DNA of 64,000 bases, from assembly GCF_051020765.1 (NCBI RefSeq), contig NC_134933.1:1426001-1490000 (forward strand), in the 5' to 3' direction. Position 1 is the first letter of the stretch, and each line of letters opens with the position of its first letter. The position numbers and the translations under genes were made by a program. Below the pieces are notes generated by a model. It saw only the letters and a list, made by a program, of their open reading frames with translations, did not search any database and had not been told where the DNA came from. Positions 49,601 through 61,600 of the stretch are shown in pieces. The DNA is from Lasioglossum baleicum (Eukaryota; Arthropoda; Insecta; Hymenoptera; Halictidae).

Positions 49601-52600
49601 TTTTACACCGAATTCGCGGAATCTATACAGTTACACTTTGATTCAAAGGGAACTTTAGCCCGATCTCACTGGTAATTGACTTCCAAGATGCAGCACGACG
49701 CGACACGATTCGTGATTACGACTAAAATAAAGTAAACTAAACTAAACTAAACTAAACTAAACAGTTATGTAGATTTATCTAGGGTAGCTCTGTTCATTTA
49801 TCTAGGACGGTTCCTGCCAGAGATGATATTGAACACCTGTTCGTCATCCGTAACACAGTCAAAAAAGTCTTTTAGAGACAGAAAAATGCATTGAAATCTG
49901 CGGGTTTTTCCCTAGATTTTTTCTCTGCTTTGGGCCGTCATATTATTAGATATAAACATAATCTCGTTAAAATCATGACCAGAGCGCACTGCATCTAACC
50001 TTCCTCTTTAGAATGAGCCCTCACCCAGCCCAAAATTTGCTCAAATAAGGACAAAAAATGTCTGGGCGCAGACCCATGGTTCGACCCATTTTTTCTAGTA
50101 AGATTCTAGTTCCTTTCTGGTTACAATCTCAAGGTATCCTACCTCCTTAGGACTTGTTGGTACCTTGCTAGAAAATTTACTAGAGCGATTGATTCTGGTT
50201 GAATCCTTGCTAGAAATGAATTACTATGATTGGGTCTTGTTGGAACCTTGCTAGAAAATCACTGGGAAAGTTCCTCTCGTTAGAACCTTGCTAGAGATTT
50301 ACTAGAACGATTGGTTGTTGTTAGAACCATGTTAAACATGTACTAGAATGATTGGTCCTTGTTGAATTGATCTGGAAATTTACTAGAACGATTGTTTCTA
50401 ATTAGAACCTTGCTAGAGATTTACTAGAACGATTCGTTCTTGTCAGAACCATGTTAAGGGGGTAGTATACCCTCGATTTGTAACTAGAAAATACCTAGAA
50501 TCTCACTAGAAAAATAGGTCGAAACATGGGTTTGCGCGGTTTCGCTTAATGTCCTTATATGTACGAGCAAATTTTGTACCGATTGAGGGCTCATTCGAAA
50601 GAGGAAGGTTCACCGCATGGTTCTCTGGTCATGAGGTTAACGAGATTATGTTTATATCTAATAATATTAGTGTCCAAAGTAGAGTAAAAATCTAGGAAAA
50701 AAACCCGCAGATTTCAATGCATTTTTCTGTCTCTAAAAGACTTTTTGACTGCTATGATGGCCAGAGCACCATGCGGCGAACCTTCCCCTTTCGAATGAGC
50801 CCTCAATCAGCACAAAATTTGCTCAAATAAGGACACTAAGTGAAAACTCGCAAACCCATATTTTCGACCCAAAATCTAGTAAGATTCTAGTTATTTGCTA
50901 GATATTTGCTATTTACTAGAATCTTACTAGATTTTCGATCGAAAAAGTGGATTTGCGCGCTTCGGTTGTTTGACCTTATTTGAGCAGATTTTGGGCTGTG
51001 TGAGGGCTCATTCTAAAGAGGAAGGTTCATCACACCCCGCTCTGGTCATCATATAAGTCAAAAAGTCTTTTGGAGACAGAAAAATGCATTGAAATCTCCT
51101 GGGTTTTTCCCTAGATTTTTACTCTACTTTGGGCCCTCATATTAATTATTAGATATAAACATAATGTCGTTAAAATCATGACCAGAGCCGGGTGTGATGA
51201 ACCTTCCTTTTTAGAATGAGCCCTCACCCAGCTCAAAATATGCTCGTATAAGGTCAAACAACCGAAGCGCGCAAACCCATGTTTTGAGCCATTTTTCTAG
51301 TGAGATACTAGTTATTTTCTAGTTACAATCCTAGGGTATAGAAGGATTGGTTCTTGTGAGCACCATGTTAAACATGTACTAGAATGATTGGTTCCTGTTA
51401 GAACCATGTTGAACAGTCACTAGAACGATTGGTTCTTGTTAAATTGAACCTGGAAATTTACTAGAACGATTGTTTCTAATTAGAACCTTGCAGAAACGTC
51501 CCTAGAAGTATCGGTTCCCACTAGACCGCCATCGAAAGCTTACTAGGGCAATTAGTCCTTGCTGGAACGATGTCAGGAGTCGTCATCTCGTTGGCGGTGA
51601 TCTCATCTCTTGAGGACAACGGGCAACCTAGAAAACATAATCGACCACGCTCGATCCTGCAGCTTACCTGCGATCGTCGCTATTCGCGCACGTGTGTATT
51701 GTGTATCGTGCGCGCGGCTACCTGTGTTTAGCGGAGAACGACCCAGTACGTTTGCAGCGCGTGCAGATATCTCGTCGCGCGTTGTTCTCTTTCGGTCTCT
51801 CCGTTTCAACGGCATGGAAACGTAATGCAAAACCGCGCCTTGTGCAATCAATTAAATTCGATGAAACCTCGGCCCTCGTTTATCGCACACGTGGAAAGAA
51901 TTTCACGGTTAACGCGACTCTGTCCTTGTGCGAGCGAACGCTGATTCAGCCTGGTCGCAGGAGAAACAAGACCGCCGTGCATCATTGATGCAGCTTTGCC
52001 GTTTCATCTGCCCTGCAACACGATGGCTGGAGTGCATCAAACGTGGAAATCGTTTGCGACAACGACGGAGCTGCATCGTCGTCTCAAAATGAACGGTAAA
52101 GCTATGTATTCGGGACGAACACCTGTTGACGAGACACGTCTCGGCGAGAAACGAACAGCAGTACCGCATCGAAACCGTTCAAAGTCGATCCGTGAAAGAA
52201 AACCGGAGTCTGTTTCCAAATTGTTATGCAATTGCAGTGTTCTGCGATTTTTCTAGAGAGGGGAGAGGCCAGGGGGAAGGGGGAGATCGCATGCATCAAA
52301 CACATGCATTCGCGATGAAGAGAGAGAGAGGGAGGGAGGGAGAGAGGGTTGGCGAGCGAAGCGAGTAGGGGGCGGAGCCCCCTAGTTGTGAAAAAGAAAT
52401 TTTTGCCTTATTTGACTAGCTAACTCTTCAGCATAATTAGTGAACTTTGAGCGCGGATATCTCGGGAACTATGCGAGTTAGCGAAAAACTGAATCCAATC
52501 AATCTTGTGGCACATTTTGTCAGCTTCAATTTTGTACAGAATGGTCTTATCGATAGGACGCATAGTTTCCGAGATATAAGCGGAAAACCGAAAAACGGGA

Positions 52601-55600
52601 CCTTCTACGTGCCCCCCTGCACCCCGCTCACCTCCTAGGAGTAGGGACTTTTAGTATGTTCATCTCCTAACTAGCCCAAAGAAAGTCCCAAAGTTAAAAA
52701 TTGTGTTCCTACCATTTCCCTCTACAACTTTTCGTGGACTGGACTAATGACGTGGAATCCCGCTTCGCGGGATTGCAATCCCTAACTGTGTGACAGTCAG
52801 ACTGTAAGGTTTTTGGGCACACAAGTTGAATTTGTCGTTACAATTCCATCGAGATCGCGGTTGCAAACGGTTCCTTGACAAGATCGCTGCCCTGCATCCG
52901 TTTTTGCGGCTTCGTTTCCCGGGTAAAACGACGGGTATGTCGATTCGCCGAGGCCGAAGATACCACTGCACGAGGTCGACGCGTTCCCCGCCGCTCGCAC
53001 GTGTGTGACTCTGCGATTTTCCATGGGAGACCGTTGTCTCGTATCTGTGACATCTGTGACAGTTATATAAGTCCGTTGACGACGGCGCTCGCAAGGCAAA
53101 CGAACGTCTGTTCGCCGCGTATTATTTCCGAATGTGTAACACGGATACTGGCTGTTCGACTTCGCTTGAATCAGGCATGAGCATTATTCCATTACGATAC
53201 ATGAATTTGAAGAACCGCTATCTAGCCCTGATGAGTTCACTGCAAACACCATCCTTCTTCTGATTTAAGACGTCTCTGGATTTAAAACGAAGTCATCTAT
53301 CTTCGTGGATTATTTTACAAATCAGCGTTTGTTTAGATTCTTTGGAAGTCTAGAATAGTACTTTCGCATCGAAGAGATCGTGGTTTTGAACGTGTATACG
53401 TGTATTTACATATAGGTAGCGCGTGTTATATTTGAAGTACATACACGGGTACACGTACATCCGATCCTCATCTTAATTTGTATAACTTTTAGGACATTGA
53501 TATTAATTTATGTATACATGTAGACTATGGTTTCATAAATTCCGTAGTTGTTGGTACAACAATACATTTTTAAACATCATTTTTAATAATGGAGTTGAAT
53601 GGTACTGCCGTATCTTTAAGGGGGTAGACTTGTTTTTCCAGGATTGCAAGGGTGCGGAATGCGCGTTCTTGTTTCTCAATAATGCAAAGATCCGGTTTTT
53701 CAGTAGTCAAAAGTGCTAGATAAAAGATCAATCTAGGCCGAGATCGCTCTCAAAAATCCTATTTTTTCGATTACGAGGCGTAATTTGCATTATTCGGAAG
53801 CATACAGCTGCGCATGTAGCTATTTTCATAAAGCTGCGACAGCTACATGATTCCGAATAATGCAAATTACGCCTTTCCTTTGTTGAGGTTGAGGGAAAAC
53901 ATACATTTACGTACACCCCAGAAGGGGGTAGTGGGACTCGGGGATCACGTGTTCGGATCAACCACTACCCACTAAAAAATCCATCACCCAGGACTCTTGA
54001 GCCCTGTCCTTCCTCACTATCTTGTCCGAATTAGGAACAGTTCAGGGTCCCGCTGTTCGCATTTCTCCTGAACTGCGCTGTGTTCTCGGACTCCATCCAT
54101 TCATGCTCTTGTCAATTAATACAAATTACGCCTTGTAAACGTAAAAATAGGACTTTTGAGGGCGATCGCGACTTAGCTTGATCTTTTATTTAGTGCTTTA
54201 TCTACTTTTGAGTACTGAAAAACCCCATCTTTGCATAGTCGAGAAATGAGAAGGCGCATACCACACCCTTGCAATCCTGGGAACGAGTCTACCCCCCTTA
54301 AGCAGACATTTGAGACTTTGAGATTTGATTACAATTCGAAGCCTGCAACTGCAAACGAAAGACGCGGAAAGCTAAACATCTGACAATTGTAGAACCGGCA
54401 AGAAAATATATAAACGTATCAGCAACAGCAATTGCTTCGGAATGGTGTTTTGTAACAGCTAAGTATATTGTTATCCCAGAAGGAGTCGTTTATTGTCAGA
54501 GCATTAAAACATATCAAATTCTTTTCTAATAAACTAGAGGGTTACTTGATTACATTTTTTTTAATGGGATTGATTTTCAAATTAATTCTCGTATCTATTT
54601 TACATACCTATATTTTGCTTAAAAAAAAAAGTAAACTGTAGCCGAGAAATTAATACGAATTGAACGACACAACCCCAGGGGCGCTAGGCCGCCTCAGCAT
54701 CACCCTGAGATAACAGAAGAATCGCGCCGCACAGTGGTCTAAAACGCGAAAAGTGACATTTTGGTATAACTTCTAAGCTATTAAACATATCGACGTGGGG
54801 TGGAGGATATTAACATGTAATCTCTTTTAATAATGTATAATGTGGTATATTTTTCGTTTATTTAAAAGCTTTTTTTACTATTTTTCAAACATATTTATAA
54901 ATTTAACAACTTTTGGCAAATTTTTTTGAAACGGAATATACTCAGCTTAGTCAATATATTATTCTTCTAAATTTTTGAGAAATCGCTATTCGAATAAAAT
55001 TTGTTTCTTGATTTTCCAAAGCCTCCGGAGAAAATTTATCTGATCCTTATAAATTCACAATCTATGGTACCTGTATAAAGCACAAAGTGAAACGTAAACA
55101 GTAATAAACATAATAAATTCAGATTTGTACGGAACGCCTCCATTCTTAATAAATAACAAATACCTGAATAATACAGGAAGAAATGTTGAACACGGAAAAT
55201 AGTTAACGTAATAAATGTCCAACTATTTATGTACTTACCAAATATTAGTAAAACAATATGTTTTATCACGAACGAGATATAACAAACACAAAATATAAAA
55301 GCAAAAACGCAATATATAAATATAAATGACATATAACAGACACAAAATATATAACAAATACAAAATATAAATTGTTGTAAACAACGTATGGCTCGTGCCG
55401 AGTTAAAGTATGTTGGAGTGAGTGTGTGATGATGAACGAAGTGACAACAATATAAGTTTGGAGTAGGCGTGAAATTGGCGATCGGGCAAACGAATTCATC
55501 GATAGCATTTTTTTCCGAATATTGGTGGGAGAAACGGTCGTATAAGATGATTGTTTAAAACGTATACAACGTTCGGAGAGTTATACTTAATTCTCCTTGT

Positions 55601-58600
55601 ATATTAATATAAACTGTACTAAACGATGGTGATACTGAACTAATGCATAAAGTATACTGAGGTACGCGCTAAATATGAACTGCACAAAACAAAATTTAAA
55701 TAAAAAGGAAAAAACATGGAATATAACGTTCAAAAAATTGTAGCATAGCATAAAGATTTGAAGTATTTAGAGTCTAAAGTGTTCCTTAGTCGTCACGGAG
55801 TCCCGACGATGGATGCGAGAACCAATACGCACAGCCGCACGGACGGCTTTAAACAATAATAACTTTTGATATAGGACGAGCTAGGAAATTATTCTTGCAT
55901 GATTACATAGAGGAAAGTATGCTGAAAATATTCCATTTTTTCAAATTCTATGACCTTTTATGACTCAAAAGATATTCCTTGCAAAGTCTTGATAATTTTG
56001 CAAATTTTCTTCATTACATTTAGCGTAACATTTTTAATGCATTACAAATACTAATTTTCAATTGACAAATGGTAATTTACAGCTTAAAGATGCACCTTTC
56101 ATTTAAAAAGAAATTGGAAGGAAAATATTGAAAAGGATCGTCAGGGCATCTTAAGGAAGAATTTGGTTTTTGGGCAAAATGTCACTAAATTTCGCATTTT
56201 AGACCACTGTGCGCCGTGGCCGAATGTTCTAGAAGACCGCATGGTCGAGAACCTTCTAAACCCCTAGTAACGCGTTGTTAGGGTTAGCAACGATTTTATA
56301 TAAATACCGCTAGACTATCGCGGAGCATTCACATTTGCTGCGCCCGTGGGAGAGGACGAGGTAAGACCACGGGTTAGGGAGAGTACGAAGCAAAGAGCAA
56401 AGAACAAGTGTGGTGGAGGGTCGAGGAGGAGTCGCATTGTTGAATGTGAAAAACGGGCCACGTGCGACTCATCCTCGTCCAGCTAGTGAGCTAGCAAGGG
56501 ACCAAAATGGCCCCTGAACAAAAAAACATTTCAAAAAAGGGAGAGTACGAAGTAATGCTATCGGACGCCCAGCAGCCCAGGAAAGGACAGGGGTTGCACC
56601 TGAACGCCTCTCTGGATAAATGGGAGAGGACGGCCATGAAGGCCGGCCGCCCGCCGAGAAGAAAGAACAGGGTAGCTTCCTGGCCGCCTGAGAGTAGGAC
56701 CTCCTGGTTCCTCTGTAAGTCTCGGAGAGGACGGCCATGAGGGCCGGCCGCCCGCCGAGAGGAAAGAACAGGGTAGCTTCCTGGCCGCCTCACAGTGATC
56801 GATTCCTCGATTCTAGGTGGACAAAATGGTAAATTTGATCAACTTCAGATATCTTCGCTGCCGTTCTATTTTGTTGACGAACATTAATTTATTCGATATA
56901 TAACGTAATATTTCCATTGCACGTGGTTATTACGACGATAATACGGTGCTAAAGTTTTGCCTGTGCGAAATACTATAAATAAGCTAATTCTTCTTCATCG
57001 TATAACTTGTTTGTTTGTTGTTTAAATTATTATGTAAAAAATGGAGCGCGTAAGCGAAGGTAAGTATTTCATTTTTACATATCGGTATAATTTTATTTTG
57101 ATGTGTAAATCATATACAACAAGTTAACTAATAATATTATTTAAGAAGAGGTCAAATAGTATAACTTAGTTTTCCCGGTCTCGGCCGGACTTGGTTCTTT
57201 GATAGTTTTGAAGAATACTTATTTCAAACCAATGATACTAAATATCGTTGACCCGTTTTGCCCCGTTTGTCATTTATATCATTTTTTAGAAAAGACATGG
57301 AGTATGCCACTATTTCATGTGGTATTGAAATTGACGATAGAAAGTATACAGAATATGTACTTCAGACTGCGAGAATTACATATGACAATTATAATTTATA
57401 ATAATTTAGAATATCCACCTTTGTCATGCACATTCCTTATTATAATTTTGTAATTTTGTATTATATTTTTGTAGAACTTTATCTAATTTTTAAATATGAG
57501 TTAAGATTAATTCTTTCCATTTTGTGTATTGTTTATTCACGTATTTAAACAAAAACTATAAAATATTTAATTTATGTTATTTTCACAAACGTTACAATTA
57601 ATTGTTATATTTGTCCTTTTTAAATAAATGATATAATTCGTTTAAATTCATGTAGATTTTATACACTTGTCATGATTTCTGAGAAATAAAGCGTTATTAC
57701 TACAAGAGAACACAAAAATTTGAATTTTGTCCATCTAGAATCGAGGAATCGATCACTGTGCGCCTGAGAGTAGGACCTCCTGGTTCCTCTATAAGTCTCC
57801 GAGAGGACGGCCATGAGAGAAGGCCGGCCGCCCGCCGAGAGGAAAGAACAGGGTAGCTTCCTGGCCGCCTGAGCTGAGAGTAGGACCTCCTGACCTCCTG
57901 GTTCCTCTGTAAGTCTCGGAGAGGACGGCCATGAAGGCCGCCCGCCGCGTCGCGCCGGGCGGACAGAAGAAACCGGGTGAATCCGAGTCGTCGTCGTTTT
58001 CCCCAGAAGGAGAGTACGGTTGAGATAAACCGGACACCTGATGGGGAAACCTTATATTAGCAAAGTTATTTTAATCTTACGTTGCTAACCTTCTTCAAAA
58101 GTTTATTGTATAATACACGAAATTTCGAATGTACGAAATTAACTTGAAAATATATTCTGTGTCCAGAGAATTCGCCTATTCCGTTCCTGCGAGAGATCCA
58201 ATCTAATCCTGTATCCTACAACGTGTATTTAAGTATACGTGAAATAGTACACGTGTACCTGTGTACTTAAGATGACACGTACTGAAGTATTTAAATACAT
58301 ATGAAATAGGGATCTCTATAATTTATTGTCAAACGACTCTTCATTAAGTTTTCTGATTATGTCAGGATATGACGGTTTAGTCCAGTCAACGAAAAGTTAT
58401 AGAGGGAAATGGAAGGAACACAATTTTTAACTTTGGGTCTGTGTTTAGACTAGTTAGGAGGTAAACATACTAAAAGTCCCCACTCCTACGAGGTGAGCGG
58501 GGTGCAGGGGGGCACGTAGAAGGTCCCCTTTTTCGGTTTTCCGCTTATATCTCGGAAATTATTCGGAAACTATGCGTCCTAGCGATAACACCATTCCATA

Positions 58601-61600
58601 CAAAATTAAAGCTGACAAAATGTAGCACAAGCTTGATTGAATTCAGTTTTTCGTTATCTCGCATAGTTTCCGAGATATCCGCGCTCAAAGTTCACTAATT
58701 ATGAAAAAGAAATTAGCCGGGTGAAATTCGCCCCTGGCGGGATTTTAATCGAGCTTGAACCATTCGATAGCCTACCCAAAAAGACCCCTCTCTGACAAGT
58801 TTCAGGCCCATATCTCATCTGTAAGGATAGTTATTGAGAAAAATCGAAATGCCAGTTTTGGCCCATTTTCCCTATACATATATTGCCAATTAAAAATCCT
58901 GAAAAAAATTTGACACATTTCGGATACCAAGCCACATATTAGGTATCATTTCCAGATTTTTCCGTTGCAAACTATGGTTGTAAAAAATGAAAATCACGAA
59001 AAAATCGAAAAAATGCAGATTTCATATAAAAGTAGGTCTCGTACCATTTCAGAATTAATTTAGCAATGAGATATTATCAAAAGTTTTATGCTCAATTTTT
59101 TTCAGATTTTTGTGAGTGGTGCAACAATGTTGAAAAAAATAAAAACCACTTTTTTCGGTATTTTTCCGAAGTTACACTTATTTTTTCTGAATCCAAAAAA
59201 TATATTATGTAATATTAAGCATTCTTATGTTTCAGACTTTAAAACTTGCGTAGTACAAAAAATGAAATTAATACTATGTATGTACAGATTTTCATACAAA
59301 TTTTATAATAGAATTTCATCCGGCTATTTTCTTTTTCATAATTAGTGAACTTTGAGCGCAGATTTCTCGGAAACTATGCGAGATAGCGAAAAAATGAATC
59401 AAATCAATATTGTGCTACATTTTGTCACCTTTAATTTTGTATAGAATGGTCTTATCGCTAGGACGCATAGTTTCCGAGATATAAGCGGAAAACCGAAAAA
59501 GGGGACCTTCTACGCTCACCTCCTAGGAGTAGGGACTTTTAGTATGTTTATCTCCTAACTAGTCCAAACAAGATCACAAAGTTAAAAATTGTGTTCCTTC
59601 CATTTCCCTCTACACCCCCCTTATGAGCATTCATTGACTGGGCTAGTTCCTGACCTTTGTAACGGTAGGTGATCTTCCGTTTCTTTTGGTCGAATCGTTT
59701 AGTGTTGCATCTTTGATGCTGCGTAAAGATGCAACATCTTTGATGCTATTCCCGAGTACATGTCTAAGTTGTCTTGTTTGCCGAATTATTCGTTGGCATA
59801 AAGACTCTTTTTCGATGGACCATTCCATGGGTCAACATCACCCGCTATTTCCCTTTGAAGAACGGGGAAATAAACGCTCGTACCCACGTCGGTTGACTTC
59901 TTTTCGCAGTTAGGCGCCACCGTTTCCGGCGCGGCAGACAGAAGTCGACGGAACCGAAAGAGAGGTAAAAGGAACTTCGGAAGTAGCGTGTAAAACGGTG
60001 GACGCACCGTCCACAGTGGTGATACGATCGTATCGAGACTTATCTCAAACGAAAATGCAATTAGTTCAACAAATATTGCACGGTTGCGATAGTTCTAAAA
60101 ACCGCAAAGCAATAGAAACATGATTGGAAATAAAACCTATGAACCGGAGCCTTAGGGACGCAGTGGGATTAAAGGAAGGATAGAATCTCGACTATATTGA
60201 TTACTAATATGGATTTTTTTGTCGCGAAGCATCATCTGGTGCACCTTAAGGTACTTTCTGTATCTTCGCTTTGAAAGCAAAAGGTCGCAAACTACCACTG
60301 GGGGTTGATCAGTCAATCAAACCGCACTATAATCGGAGCAAGGTGTTGCGTGACATTTATGCAAAATAAGAATTTTTTCATCATCGATTGCAGGAAATAA
60401 GAAATAAATAGAAATTTATTTCTTGCCGTAATAATTATAATCATTTGAAAATAACATGACTACATTCAGTCTTTTGACGATGTCACTGTTGTGTGTGTTC
60501 ACTTATTCATTTTTCAATTTTGACTTTTCTTAATCTAAGCTAGGATATCAAATTTAAAGATGCTTTCGGCGCTACAGTTTCGATCATTTTATAATATAGC
60601 AATTTTGCAAAAAATTTACTTCTTTCCTAACGTTTCGGTTCCGTGTTGAACCTTTTTCAAAGGTGGAAATTTGCGTCTACAAGAAAATATATATATGTAT
60701 ATGGAAATATATATATGATACAATGGAAATATATATACTTGGAAATTTGGAAATTTATAAAAATTATTGAATTTGGAAACTTGGAAAGTTGGAAGTTTCG
60801 AAATTCAATAATTTTTATAATTGGGTCCCACCCATTTATATCACAATCTGTTCTCGTGTATATAAATAGAAATTACATTCTAATTACTGGTCTTACTCAT
60901 GAATGTCGATTTTTTAAAGCTACCACATGATTATGGTATAATAATAGCACGTGTTGAGTACCGTTGGACGTTTTCAAATTTACCGCCAGATATTGATTTA
61001 AGAACGGTCGATCCATAGGTTCAGACTAGTGTGTCTACATGTTCAGTTTTTCAATGTTTTCAGTTTTTGGACTTTTTTCAAACGGTCACTTTGACCGCAG
61101 TATGATAGAAACCAGCAAAGTCTACATATCAATTTCTCAATGTTTAATTTTTCAGAGATACCATGTTTGATCAATTTCAATTCACCTATTCTTTAAACTG
61201 TAATATATATATTTCTTGTAGACGCAAATTTCCACCTTTGAAAAAGGTTCAAAACGGAACCGAAACGTTAGGAAAGAAGTAAATTTTTTGCAAAATTGCT
61301 ATATTATTAAATGGTCGAAACTGTAGCGCTGAAAGCATCTTTAAATTTGATATTCAACATTTACGATCGATGATTGGGATTATTTTCTAAGCTAGGATGT
61401 TTGCTTTTGCAACAATGGCCAGAGATCCTTATGATTAAACTGCGAATCTGTATGTACAATGCAAATTGCTTGTACTAATTGCAAGATATAGGAGCTAGGG
61501 TTTGCACCCTTGTTTTAATTGCAAGGATGAGAGGTACTTGAGGTTCTCCAGTTACAGCTCAATCATTTTAGCTACCTCTGCAATACGGAATTCTTGGTTC

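Noticed and set aside
49735..49763. Telomere-like or CRISPR-like short repeat
   Set aside because: It is a brief CTAAA run without spacers or unit regularity beyond about 30 bp.
52030..53180. Overlapping 60-116 codon frames on both strands
   Set aside because: They overlap each other in several frames, lack domains and lie inside the Smox intron in CpG-richer DNA where stops are rarer.
55036..55508. Hydrophobic minus-strand frames resembling membrane proteins
   Set aside because: Phe/Tyr/Ile-rich translation is expected from AT-rich DNA. They lie inside Transib copy 3 and match nothing recognisable.
56280..56510. Possible LTR retrotransposon promoter and leader
   Set aside because: A TATA-like element is present, but I found no paired LTR, primer-binding site or gag/pol domain nearby.
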